Shown: piece by piece, positions 10,772 to 21,900 of the stretch
Layout: every line of letters begins with the position of its first letter
Numbering within the stretch: the first letter of the stretch is position 1
DNA from: Symsagittifera roscoffensis
Lineage: Eukaryota; Xenacoelomorpha; Acoela; Convolutidae
Direction: 5' to 3'
Assembly: GCF_963678635.1 (NCBI RefSeq)
Contig: NC_087070.1
Span: 21,993,461-22,057,460 of the forward strand
Length of the DNA stretch: 64,000 bases
Program-made: the position numbers and the translations under genes
The notes under the pieces: generated by a model
Databases searched by the model: none
The model's input: only the letters and a program-made list of their open reading frames with translations
What the model was told of the DNA's origin: nothing

Positions 10772-11527
10772 ATAGGAAAAGTTGAAATCTTAACTGGGAA
10801 ACCTGTACCCACTGACGAACCCTCTGAGAGGGTAGAGTGGAATGGTGTTAATTTGCTGAGTTTCTCCGGAAATAATGTTGCGAAGTACGGGCGCAAAGTT
10901 GGTCATCAGATCTGGTCTGATGATGAGATCATTGCTCATATGGTTTCTCCACGAAAATCATCTAGCTCACACTGCAAGCCCGCTTTTCCAGATGTCGGAA
11001 AACAAATATGGCAAAGTTAGTTCTCAGAATTTTTTCCAGGGATCCTTGCAAAGAAACATGTTTTGAAAAAATTATGCCCATTTTTTTCAACGTATGAGGA
11101 GGCCAAGGAGAGTTTTAACAGGCGTGGCCATGAACTTGTTCTAAAGAAACGGCAGGAGGCGGCTGATAATCTGGCTCGAGTGCAACAAGTATTAAATAGG
11201 CTGAATGATGAAAATATCCAGCCTGAGTTGATTCAATAGGATGGGTAGTGGATGAACAAGTGAACTTTTTGAAAAAGTCAGCTCGTCTATCTAAGTTTGT
11301 AAACTCGAAAAATAACTGCTCTTATGATTTGCTCTTGAAACTTTTAGATCGTTTATTTTACTTGCAGCCCAGTTTACTGGCATAATAGATATGAAGATTT
11401 TTTCGCGATTTGTATCAGATTGCTTGTTCTTCCTTATTGCTCTTCCTTATTGTTCTTTTTTGATTTTGAAAAGAAAACAATAAGTTGTGAAGTTTCAAAA
11501 TTTTTTTATTATGTTCATTTGTTATTT

Positions 11528-12510
11528 TCATATTTGACTTGCTTTGTTTGTCACTGAGTTCTTGAATACCTTTATATGACAACAAGCCTGAGAAGAGTTT
11601 TAAAAAGGTAATATAGACTTATAATGGATTACCCACTGTCAACTGATTTATTTTCTGAAAAAACTGATTATAGATTGTTCGCTCAAGCATAAATCGTTAT
11701 TTAAGCTGGGTCATTTTCGATCTTATGTGTTTTACTGATGCATACACAAAACATTCCCTTACGAAACAGTCCAATAAAAAATAGTCCCAAAAATCATGCA
11801 CGGGAGGAAAAAAATCAGTCCAATTTAAAACAGTCCGGTTTAAGATTGTCGGAAGGTGCGCTGCGCGCGTGTCGCCGCCCCGCTTTGCGGTGATAACCGC
11901 CTCTAAATTTCGTATTAAGTCCTACCCTCTGTTGGCAAGCTAACAACACGTTGGCGCGACTGCGGCGGTCACTATTTTGTTCGTTATGCTTGTTGAACAA
12001 AGGACAATTCTGGGCCTGCTGGCTACTTACAACAATTTTTAAACGGGAATGTTTTTCGGACTGTTTTGTATTGGACTGTTTTTTTGTTCATTTTCGTTTT
12101 TTTTCGGGCTTTTTTTGTATGGGACTGTTTTGTATGGGACTGTTTTGTACAGACACGGTTTAACTTTATGCTTCTGAAATAACGAAAAATGTTGGTAGAT
12201 TTATTTTGTTTTGTGCTGCTAACTAACGGTTCAAAATTGTTCGGTCTTATTTGTCCTGCTCTGAGTTCTTTTCTAACTCTGGTCCTAAAAATTTTTTGAG
12301 TTGATTTATATAATGATAATGTAGATTCGGTTTGTTTGAAGAATACCAGACAGTTCAATCATTTTGTCATTCCACTCATACTGTTAACTACACGCCATGA
12401 ATTAGCTATTTGTCTGTTTGAATTAATTATGGTTTTAAAACATGGAAATCAATGTTTGTCTAATACTTTCATATTTGACTTGCTTTCTTTGTAACAGAGT
12501 TCTTGAATAA
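11528..12510 (+). repeat. Direct repeat pair flanking the fold-back element
   Basis: TTCATATTTGACTTGCTTT followed by (G/C)TTTG, a short variable part and GAGTTCTTGAATA occurs at 11528-11573 and again at 12466-12510. The pair brackets the fold-back insertion at 11765-12155, so it may reflect an older duplication of intron sequence or a nested element. Confidence 0.6.
11765..12155. mobile_element. Fold-back/MITE-like element with GC-rich core
   Basis: The left side carries repeats of ACAGTCC (AAACAGTCCAATA, AATAGTCCCA, AATCAGTCCAAT, AAACAGTCCGG). The right side carries the inverted form (CGGACTGTTTTG, TTGGACTGTTTTT, and twice TATGGGACTGTTTTG). The arms could fold over a core at 11850-11970 that is far richer in CpG than the surroundings (GGTGCGCTGCGCGCGTGTCG). 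There is no coding potential. It is a non-autonomous element inserted in the BEN-like gene, with exact termini not resolved. Confidence 0.65.
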
Positions 12511-13268
12511 TTTTTATGCGGGCACTTGCCTGATAGTTATCAAAATTAATTGTTTTCTGTTTTCTTTTTTTGTGCCATAGGCAAAACATCGCTTGACTCA
12601 CATGAAAAAGGAACTGACTTCTGGTTTCAACTAGTTTTATTTTTATCAGTGAATTTTTTCAAGTCTGCCAATAATAATAACAATATAAGATATATCATGT
12701 CATTATTTGGCTAAAAGAAGTCACTGGATCAGAGTTGGTGTTTTGAAATGTCTTCGACAGTCCTGTTCAAACATTCGAATTTTTTCTGGTGAGAAAAATA
12801 GTTGAAACTTTTCGCATTAAGGAAAAAAATATTTTTTACAAAAAATTAATTTTTTTTCCATTGTACGATTAAGTTTTTTGAAAGACAACTGCAGTCAAAT
12901 AAAGCTTATGCTAAAGATTTCTTTAGGTCCGATTTATTGAGCTGCCCAGAATCGTCTATACTTTCGAACCCGAAAATGTGGTATGGTGTGGCTGTGAATG
13001 AAATGTCAAGTAGACCAGCTAAGTTTGGCCGAGAATTGGCTCTTCATGTTTTCGGCGAGAGTCAAACTGCGTTTTGACCCAACATAATCTTTTACTAAGA
13101 GATAGCATTGCAAATGCTGGTCGAAAACCACTGTCACAAGCCTTGAGGGATTTTTTTCAAGAAGGAATCAAAGCGCGGTTTGAGAAAAAAGAAAAGCAAG
13201 AAGTTGCACTGCGTGCTGCGGATTTGTACGGCTATGAGTTGTGTCGAAGGCTTCAGCGGCGAAGTTAA

Positions 13269-13989
13269 ATCAGGTACAGTTGACCTTTGAAATTGCATCC
13301 ATCTGAAGTGTTTTGATTTGAAAAACTCGGTTAACTGATCTTTCGAGCTGAGTTTCTTAAAAGATTTATCTTATTGGTTTGAGTTTGGACCGAGAAAACT
13401 AAGTTGTTGGACAATTTAATTCTTTTCATTTCCATTTTCATAGAAGTTGCGTGATTTTTTAACCAAAACTTGCCTCGTAAAAATTTAACTGCAATTGCAC
13501 ATGGATGTTGAGTTTTTCACGGAAAGTTTTTTGACATGGCTGTTAATTGAATGGAAGTTGAAGCTATCTTATCGGTATATTTTTACCGCGTGTGAACTCT
13601 TTTGAATCACTTTATTCAACTTTTTTTTTGAAACAAACATCTAATGCGATTTTGGAAATAACTTTTTTCGGGACCAATTATTTCTCGTAGACTTTTTACG
13701 CCAAACATCTGATGCGATAGTTTTTTTGCCCGAGTTGTTTCACACGCCAAATTTAAGAGGTTTTGATAAACTGTCTGATTTAAGAATTGCCTTGAGGATA
13801 AGGTAAACTGTCTTATGTTTTTTAATCATTTTTTTCTGGCTCAACATGCGTCTGTCTTAGTTTGTTCCGCATCGTATCTAATTTGAAATCTTGTTTTGAT
13901 GCCTTATTGAGTTTGATAGCAAATTGACCATTGCTTTTTCTGATTTTTGTGGTTTCTTTCTGCTTTGATTGTTTCGATTTTGCTCCAGG
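13269..13989 (+). other. Intron or spacer before SET region
   Basis: AT-rich, with stops in all frames and no domain. It ends in a pyrimidine-rich tract and TTGCTCCAG, a good acceptor for the coding stretch that begins at 13990. If spliced, BEN-like and SET-transposase parts could belong to one transcript. Confidence 0.4.
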
Positions 13990-14222
13990 GGCCTACCGTC
14001 TGGCACTGATTGGACTGTGCTCGCCCAATGCGACGCCCAAACCGTACAAAATTTTGTGGAGTACGGCTCTAGGAAAGCTCAAGTTGTCGTACCGCTGAAA
14101 TTAGAGCGGAGTTTTTAGAAGGTCCGTGCGGAAAAAGTAATGTGAGAAAGTGCTTACAATCATGTACGACACCTTTACAAGTCAATCAAAGATTCTTTTG
14201 CAATAAAGCAAGACAATTATGG
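13990..14222 (+). pseudogene. Cys-rich segment ahead of SET domain
   Basis: After the acceptor at 13986-13988, one frame reads GLPSGTDWTVLAQCDAQTVQ and continues to a TAG at 14116-14118. An overlapping frame then reads AEIRAEFLEGPCGKSNVRKC, continuing with further Cys (CLQSC, RFFC) to 14220. A frameshift between the two would give a Cys-bearing segment just upstream of the SET core, where pre-SET or zinc-binding segments often lie. The family is not recognised. The overlap with the SET frame makes exact borders uncertain. Confidence 0.35.
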
Positions 14223-14600
14223 GGGTTATAAACTGATTTATTGTGGAACAGAATCGAGACCTGGGCAAACTGTTCTACCAAATTGACCAAAAGGCATCCT
14301 CCGGATCATTCCAGAGGACTTCACTGACCTTTCAGTGATAAACAAAGTCTCTGGTAGAGAAACAGCATATTAAATGCTGGGTCCTATTCGTTTCATTAAT
14401 TCAAATTGTGAACCGAATTGTGAGTATGACTTCTCGTCACTCGACAAAACTCTAGTCCGACTTCGTACTTTGAAAAAATTGAAAACCAATGATGAAGTTT
14501 TGGTAAAGTATAGTGACGACTTCTTCTCAAATCATGAGTGCAAATGCCGATTTTGTGCTGTGAGAGAGAGCTGCATTAGAATTGCAACAACCTGTACTGC
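14223..14600 (+). pseudogene. SET domain (histone-lysine methyltransferase type)
   Basis: Reading GYKLIYCGTESRPGQ, a stop, PKGILRIIPEDFTDLSVINK, KVSGRETAY, a second stop (TAA at 14371-14373), then MLGPIRFINSNCEPNCEYDF. The last piece matches the SET hallmark R-F-I-N-H-S-C-x-P-N, with Ser in place of the usual His. Next come VRLRTLKKLKTNDEVLVKY (the GEEL-x-x-DY position) and a Cys cluster (CKCRFC) like a post-SET zinc site. SET enzymes transfer methyl groups from S-adenosylmethionine to lysine. Here the domain runs directly into the transposase coding stretch with no visible splice signals, suggesting a fused protein. Two stops show decay. Confidence 0.8.
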
Positions 14601-17353
14601 AATCACCTATACCAACTATTGAAAATTTGGAAATTATAGCTGACAGTCAACCTGAAATTCCTATGTCAATAGAACAATCCCAGGGTAGAGGGCATGAAAT
14701 CATGGATAATATGGCATTGCACAAAACTTGCAACGAATTTTTGCAAGTGGCCGAAACACTGCAAAAAAAATCGTTCTCCAGCAAAGTCTCAAGATGGAGA
14801 TCATAAAGGCTTTGCTGATATGGATCTGCAAAGCACTAGTAAGGGAACTTCTTCAAGGCTGAATTATTGCAAGAAAATCTAACAGCTAGGAAGAAAAACG
14901 CCTGGGTCGACACGAAAAAATCGGGCTTATAAAGATATAATGAAAGGAATTAACGAGCGTAACGATATTTTAACTGGCGATTTTGATGAGGCTGATCTGT
15001 TCACTTCATCTGCAGATCAGGTGCAGTGTGAAAACGTTTTTGACTCACCGACAACTGACTCTCAGGTTTTAGTTGCGCAGGAACCTGAAGACGCTGAAAC
15101 AGATTATTTGAAAGATCTAGAATCTGCAAGTCACCTTCTCGCGACAAGTTCGCCTTTGCCAAACGTGTCTGTGCCTGGTCCGCCCGAATGTTGTAGGTTT
15201 CCGAGTTCACCATTTGTGGGCGCTTCAACCCCAAATTCTGCTGAAAAAAAAACAAATTTCTTGAGTTACGAATTCAACGAGCGCCGGCCAATTCTGGAGG
15301 AAAATTATTTTGAATTACCTGGAGTCACATTTACTCCCTTGTACCCCAGTTGTAGAGTTGGATCCAACAATGCACAAGTTCTAATCCGAGCTTTCACCAA
15401 TCATCATAAAATTTCGAATGCTTGTCAAGTTGATTTACTGAAGCTCTTAAAAACAATTATGCCCAATCCTAATCTGCTGCCATCTGCATTTAAAAGTCTA
15501 CAGAGCATTAAACTGAACCTCAAAGATCTAACAGCAAAACTTCTTCCTGCAGCAGAGAGTCAGACTTGCGTTTTGAAGTTTGCACAACTGCTTAAAGTTT
15601 GTACAAAGGAACATTTTAAGCATTATAAAGTATAATATAAGTCGTTGTCGCGATGAAGTCTCCGATATGCCTGTTGAACTTTTGCAGATTGCCGAACAGC
15701 TAGACGAATTCTGCATTGACTTGATTTTATCAACTGACGGAGTTAGTTTTGTGAGTTCAAGCGTCAATCACCAAATGTACCCTATTTGGCTTTGTTGCCC
15801 AGCTAACTCCGATTCTACGGATGTCCAAAAAAATATTGATTTGGCCGCTTTGTTTGTTGGAAAGCATAATTGGGAAGAAATTGTAAAACAATTGACTCGG
15901 GAGCTACAACGAAAGGTTGCATTTCTAATACCGAATGGACGTTTATTTTGCCTCAAATTCCATTTTGTGCTTTTTGTCGCTGACCTCATAGCTAAGCTAA
16001 GTTTATTGAATATCGAGTATAACAGGTACTACGGTTGCCATTATTGCACCCATCCTGGAGTCACTCATGGCTCAACGCACTCATACTATCCCCTCAACAT
16101 CAGGGTTAATGACGAAGCGGCAGATAAGAGAGCCAATGTACCATGAAAATCTGGTAGAAAAAGCCGAAAATTTCCTGCAACAAGGCAACCAAAAAGTAAA
16201 TATGGTAGGTGTTAAAGGTAGAAGCGCTTTTAGTTGTGTTGTTCCTGAATTGCCGTTGTCAGCACCAGTTGATTATATGCATTGCGTTTTACTTGGCGTC
16301 TATGCTAGTCTATTGGCAAGACACATGAAGTTGCTGAACAAAAAGGATTGAAATTGACGATATTATGTACCGTGTTGCAGTTTCTGTTGAATTATCTCAG
16401 CACGGTCGACAGCCAAGAGTTCTCTCCGAAGTGTCGCAGTTCAAAGCGAATGAGTACTTCAATTACTTGTTCTTCCTTGCGCCAGTTGTTTTTCGTGAGT
16501 TCTTGAAACCGGAGTCTTTTCAATACAAAAGCTTGTTGCGCCTTTCTTTCGGTGTGAGGATTCTTCTTGAAACTCAAGTTGAAAAAAAACATAACAGTGG
16601 CAGAAAAGTTACTCGATAAACTTTCAGAGGATGCAGTTGATATTTTTGGTGATAAGAAATGTGAAACTATAAACATTTATTGCTTACAGCATTTACCAGA
16701 TCAAGTGCGGCGTTTTGGTTCTCTCTTTGTTATGTCTGCAATGTGTTTCGAATCAGCCCATGCTTTCCTCGCAAATTTCGCATCTGGGTCACATGAATTT
16801 TGTCAAATAAATTGCAGATGTTACCTGGAGTATCAGCAACTCCTTCATGCATCTAAAGAAGAAGACGATGCAACAGACTTGGCAGAAAGTTGGACTTATC
16901 GAAATAACTCCAGTCAACTGAAAGAAACTGACACTGATTTACTTGAAACAGTTCAGGTTTTAACTGCTCGTAATCTTTATGAGAATGCGCTGATTGAGTC
17001 TCGCTGCAAAGTGGCGCGTTGTTTTTTCGACTCTCGTTGCTACAAACAAAATCCGAGAGGTCCAAATAGTAAAATTTTACTTTAGAGCCAATGGTGCCAT
17101 GCTTTTTGGCCAAATTGAGTACTTCGTCACTTTTGAGGACAGTATAGAGAAGTACGCGTATGTGACCCTGTATTATACTATCAGATACGGCCTGTCTGAT
17201 GACAGCGATCTGAAATATGAAAACTTTGTCCAAGTAATGTCAACAGGGCAAACGCAATAGGTGAATGTTAGTGAAATGAAAAAAGTGGCCATCATTGAAA
17301 ACAAAACTGAGAAATGGCTAGTTTTTGTCCCGAACTTTGTTGATCATAAGTGA
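14582..17353 (+). pseudogene. CACTA/EnSpm (TNP2-type) transposase, frameshifted
   Basis: Six reading-frame pieces line up in the order of TNP2-type transposases: an acidic Ser/Pro-rich N-terminal part (14582-15600), then LSTDGVSFVSSS with YPIWLCC (15580-15830), AALFVGKHNWEE, FVADLIAKL with a Cys site GCHYCTHPG (to about 16070), GVKGRSAFS and VDYMHCVLLGV (16067-16351), RVLSEVSQFKANEYFNYL (16365-16619), NIYCLQHLPDQVRRFGSL with SAMCFESAHAFL (16567-16800), and a C-terminal VSEMKKVAIIENKTEKWLVF after an in-frame TAG at 17258-17260. The Asp residues in STDG and VADL are the likely first catalytic acids. The enzyme cuts and joins transposon ends in the nucleus. At least five frameshifts and several stops (for example 14880-14882) make this copy dead; some shifts could instead be short introns. 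Confidence 0.88.
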
Positions 17354-17813
17354 ATGCTTTGGTAAACTTGTTACATTTTGTGGACCTTAAATAATTGCTT
17401 TTTTGAAGTATTTGTTCAACTATTTTCTACGGTTCGTTTACATTTTTCGGACGGTGTCTGCTCCGTGTGTGCTATGGTTTGAAATCAGCAGAGAATGCCC
17501 ATTTTCTTTTTTTTTTCAAGTTGTGAACAAGTGTAAAGGTAGGGAACATGTTTAGTGATTCGGTTTTTTCTAATTTTTATGTAAATCAGCCAGGCGCAAA
17601 TGTGGAATGTTTCCATGAGATGCACTGAAAAATTTTACTCATAATTTTTATTAATTTTTTTCAAAAGAAGCTTTTCACGGAAAATTTAATGCGTCCAAAA
17701 GTGATTTTCAACGCTTAATAGTAGTTTTCATGAAAAAGATGCTGTGCTAAGAAAATTTCAAATCATAATCAGAAGTTGCAATTGCCTTATCGAAATTTTA
17801 AAATGTTTTTTAG
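17354..17813 (+). other. Spacer between transposase and hydrolase
   Basis: 460 bp, AT-rich, no frame recognised. It could be 3' untranslated sequence plus promoter, or an intron if the hydrolase is spliced to the transposase. Confidence 0.4.
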
Positions 17814-18404
17814 ATGAAAATTATCATAATAATTGGCGATTCGAACCTTCGCCAAATTGGCTCGTTCATGAGTAATAATTCTCAAATTGAACAATATGGG
17901 TATAAGGTCCAAATTATAATGATTGTTCAAACGATCGGTCAAATGACCAAAGTGAGTTTTTTGTTCAGACCTGTAATTGAACCGTGGGGGCCGTACTACT
18001 ATGAAATTGCGGTTTCTGACCGAGCAGGTCAATCATTACGAATGTGTTCTTGTTATTATTGGAAACAATGACATAAACAGCAAAACGGATGAAGAAATCC
18101 TTCATAATATAAAAATAATCAAAATTGCACTAAAGAAAGATGTGAATTTTGAAAATTTGCGGGTTGTTGCCTCGGCGAGATCACCCAATGCAGTTCAATC
18201 ACTCTGAAAATACATGGGAAAATCCGGTCAAACGGCTAAACAACAAACTTAGAAAGCTATATCCGAAGAATATGCCTCACCTGCGTGTTTCAAATTGGAA
18301 GACACTTCGTTCTAGAAGATGGTGCCCATCTGAATGATATCGGACAAAAGCATATGTCCCAATTTGTACTAAAATGGTGCCAAATTTTCAATAATTTTGC
18401 TTGA
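17814..18404 (+). pseudogene. SGNH/GDSL-family hydrolase
   Basis: ATG at 17814 gives MKIIIIIGDSNLRQIG, the block I motif with nucleophile Ser in GDS. After a frameshift near 17970 the frame reads RGGRTTM (block II-like Gly), then VLVIIGNNDINSKTDEEIL, the block III G-x-N-D motif. Another shift near 18190 leads to NPVKRLNNKLRKLYPKNMPH and finally, in a third frame, VLEDGAHLNDIGQKHM, which supplies the block V D-x-x-H pair; the stop is at 18402-18404. All four SGNH catalytic blocks are thus visible, in about 195 codons, the usual size of a small SGNH domain. Members of the family hydrolyse esters. Related domains are known as accessory esterases in some CR1-type non-LTR retrotransposons; finding one beside a DNA transposase is unusual. 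Two frameshifts make the copy inactive. Confidence 0.82.
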
Positions 18405-18959
18405 AACTACTATTGTAATAGGTTCTCGTTTCCCTTTTTTAAATAGATTTTTATCTTTCAACGCTGTTTTAAAAAAGTAAGATCCTAACATATTAGCATG
18501 CTATCAAACGTTAACGGATCAAAAAAGATCTTTGGAGACTTCTTAACTCGAAAAATAAAATAAAATTACGTTAAAAAGTTGGTGCAAGTCATTCTAGTAA
18601 TAGCCGGAAAATGGTTTTGAAACAGCTGGCAAAATGTTTTGAAAAATTTGCGCAAGTTCAACTTGTGATTTTGCTGACCTGCGTGACGATGCTACAATTT
18701 TTTCTATAATCTGACTGGATTTCTCTAAAACCGCTAGATCAAGTGAAGTTAGGTTATGTCGTCAGTTTTTAAAATACTAATTTTTGGATTATGATCCAAC
18801 TTGCATGTGAAGATAAGTCTGCCAGTTTCTTCCAAGTGAAGATGTAGTTTCGGTCGTGATTTGTCATTGATCAGTTCTGAAAACTTCAAAGCATTTGTGA
18901 CTCATGACTTTTTTCTTAAGTAACATAAGAAAGTGGAAGCACTGCAGTTAATCGATAAA
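18405..18959 (+). other. Degenerate first unit of right satellite
   Basis: No gene. It contains GTTGGTGCAAGTCATTCTAG at 18580-18599 and AATAGCCGG directly after, then a diverged version of the linker seen between later satellite blocks (TCTGACTGGATTTCT, CCGCTAGATCAA). It therefore looks like an older, decayed satellite-plus-linker unit starting about 180 bp after the hydrolase stop codon. Confidence 0.55.
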
Positions 18960-21900
18960 CTTTTAGTGAAAGTTTGGTGCAAGCTATTTTCTTAGTGAAA
19001 GTTTGGTGCAAGCCATTCTATTAGTGAAAGTTTGGTGCCAGCCATTTTATTAATGAAAGTTTGGTGCAAGCAATTATATTAGTGAAAGTTTGGTGCAAGC
19101 CATTCTATTAGTGGAAGTTTGGTGCAAGCCATTCTATTAGTGAAAGTTTGGTGCGAGCCATTCTATTTGTGCAAGTTTGCTGCAAGCCATTCTATAAGTG
19201 AAAGTTTTGTGCGAGCCATTCCTTTAGTGAAAGTTTGGTGCAAGCCATTCTATTAGTGAAAGTTTGGTGCAAGCCATTCTATTAGTGAAAGTTAGGTGCA
19301 AGCCATTCTATTAGTGAAAGTTTGGTGCAAACCCTTCTGTTAGTGAAAGTTCGGTGCAAGCCATTCTATTAGTCAAAGTTTGGTGCTTGTCATTCAATTA
19401 ATAGCCGGGTTAGTTGCAATTCAAGGTATGTATATGTTTGTTGATTCATTTATTTACATTTAAATAAATTCTTGTTTTTGCGTTAATTTCTTGAGCTTCA
19501 TTTTGTCATGTACTGTCGAAAAAAATTAATGAATTTGACCAAAACTTAAATTGTCAGAAAGTTTTGTTTCTACTGATTTATGTGCTGGACCAATGAAGTT
19601 CGTTGAAGAGTATGATACAAGCTTCAAATGATCTGACTGGTTTCCCTGGAAGCGCTGGATCGAAAGATTGTAAGTCTCTTTGATTGTCCTCAAAGTCAGT
19701 TTAAATTAATATTTGAGTACTTTTGAGTGTTCTTGGAGATCAGTTTTCTTATTTTTTAAGGAAGTATTTTTTTGTACAAATAATTCAACTTTTCTTAGTG
19801 AAAGTTTGGTGCAAGGCATTCTGTTAGTGAAAGTTTGGTGCAAGCTATTCTATTAGTGAAAGTTTGGTGCAAGCCATTCTAATAGTGAAAGTTTGGCGCA
19901 AGCCATTCTATTAGTGAATGTTTGGTGCAAGCCATTCTGTTAGTGAAAGTTTGGTGCAAGCCATTCTATTAGTTAAAGTTTGGCGCAAGCAATTCTATTA
20001 GTGAATGTTTGGTGCAAGCCATTCTGTTGGTGAAAGTTTGGTGCAAGCCATTCTTTTAGTCAAAGTTTGGTGCATGTCATTAAATTAATAGCCGACGTTA
20101 GTTGTAATTCAATGTATGTTCATGTTTGTTGATTCATTTAATGGCATTTAAATAAGTTCTCGTTTTTGCGTTAATTTCTTGAGCTTCATTTTGTCACGTG
20201 CTGTCGAAAAAAAAATTAATAAATTCGACCAAAATTTAAATTGTCAGGTTGTTTTGTTTCTACTGAATTATGTGCTGGGCCAATGAAATTCGTTGAAGAG
20301 TATGATACAAGCTTCAAATTATCTGACTGGTTTCCCTGGAAGTGCCGGATCAAAAGATTGTAAGTCATTTTTTTTGTCATCAAAGTCAGTTTAAATTCAT
20401 ATTTGAGTAATTTTGAGTGTTTTTGGAGATCAGTATTTTTATTTTTTTAAGGAATTAATTTATTTTTCGTACAAATAGTTCAAGTTTTCTTAGTGAAAAA
20501 TTGGTGCAATCCATTCAATTAGTGAAAGTTTGGTGCAAGCTATTCTATTAGTGAAAGTTTGGTGCAAGCCATTCTACTAGTGAAAGTTTGGCGCAAGCCA
20601 TTCTAATAGTGAAAGTTTGGTGCAAGCCATTCTGTTAGTGAAAGTTTGGTGCAAGCCATTCTATTAGTGAAAGTTTGGTGCAAGCCATTCTATTAGTCAA
20701 AGTTTTGTGCATGTTATTCAATTAATAGCCGGCGTTAGTTGCAATTCAAGGTATATTTATGTTTGTTGATTCATTTATTGACATTTAAATAAGTTCTTGT
20801 TTTTGCGATAATTTCTTGAGCTTCAGTTTGTCACGTTCTGTCGAAAAAAAAAATTTGACCTAAATTTAAATTGTCAGAATGTTTTCTTTCTATTGATTTA
20901 TGTGCTGGACCAATAAAGTTCGTTGAAGAGTATGATACAAGCTTCAAATGATCTGACTGGGTTCCCTGGAAGCGCTGGATCAAAAGATTGTAGGTTATTT
21001 TGTTTGTCCTCAAAGTCAATTTAAATTAATATTTGAGTAATTTGGAGGGTTTTTGAAGATCAGTATTCGTATTTTTTTAAGGAAGTAGTTTTTTTTCGTA
21101 CAAATAGTTCAAACGTTCTTAGTTAGAGTTTGGTGCAAGCCATTCTATTAGTGAAAGTTTGGTGCAAGCTATTCTATTGGTGAAAGTTTGATGCAAGCCA
21201 TTCTATTAGTGAAAGTTTGGTGCCAGCCATTTTATTAGTGAAAGTTTGGTGCAAGCAATTATAATAGTGAAAATTTGGTGCAAGCCATTCTATTAGTGAA
21301 AGTTTGGTGCAAGCTATTCTATTAGTGAAAGTTTGGTGCAAGCTATTCTGTTAGTGAAAGTTTGGTGCAAGCCATTCTATTAGTGAAAGTTTGGCGTAAG
21401 CCATTCTAATAGTGAAAATTTGGTGCAAGCCATTCTGTTAGTGAAAGTTTGGTGCAAGCTATTCTATTAGTCAAAGTTTTGTGCATGTTATTCAGTTAAT
21501 AGCCGGCGTTAGTTGCAATTTAAGGTATATTTATGTTTGTTGATTCATATATTGACATTTAAATAAGTTCTTGTTTTTGCGCTAATTTCTTGGGCTTCAA
21601 TTTGTCACGTTCTGTCGAAAAAAATTATAATTATTAACCAAAGTTTAAATTGTCAGAATGTTTTTTTTTTCTATTGATTTATGTGCTGGACCAACAAAGT
21701 TCGTTGAAGAGTATGATACAAGCTTCAAATGATCTGACTGGTTTCCCCGGAAGCGCTGGATCAAAAGATTGTAAGTCATTTTGTTTGCCTTCAAAGTCAG
21801 TTTAAATTAATATTTGAGTAATTTTGAGTGTTTTTGAAGATCAGTATTCAAATTTTGTTTATGAAGTAATCTTTTTTTCGTACAAATAGTTCAAATTTTC

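Larger units (their letters stand above)
10623..13268 (+). pseudogene. Split BEN-domain-like gene
   Basis: Exon 1: ATG at 10623 to a good donor (CTG|GTAAGT, 10704), encoding an amphipathic stretch (MLSEAVGNMIKTHVDQTLRL). Acceptor TTTCTGCAACAG precedes 10772, and the frame continues (IGKVEILTGK) to 11239, broken by one in-frame TAG at 11018-11020; this exon ends in a charged helix (ESFNRRGHELVLKKRQEAA). About 1.7 kb later, after acceptor TTTCTTTAG, an exon at 12927-13268 encodes MWYGVAVNEMSSRPAKFGRE, then ELALHVFGES and, after a one-base frameshift at the T-run near 13072, AGRKPLSQALRDFFQEGIKA. The pattern (small helix, Arg-Leu-Ala-Leu-x-Val-Phe, then Pro-Leu followed by a C-terminal helix) resembles the BEN domain, a DNA-binding module also found in transposon proteins. 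A fold-back element interrupts the intron. The BEN call is by eye and moderate. Confidence 0.5.

Noticed and set aside
11815-12358. ORFs in the CpG-rich segment
   Set aside because: They follow the inverted ACAGTCC repeats of the fold-back element; no protein features.
15001-15255. Minus-strand ORFs over the transposase (also 15528-15767, 15768-15989, 16392-16676, 16853-17233)
   Set aside because: Shadows of the plus-strand transposase, which carries the recognisable motifs.
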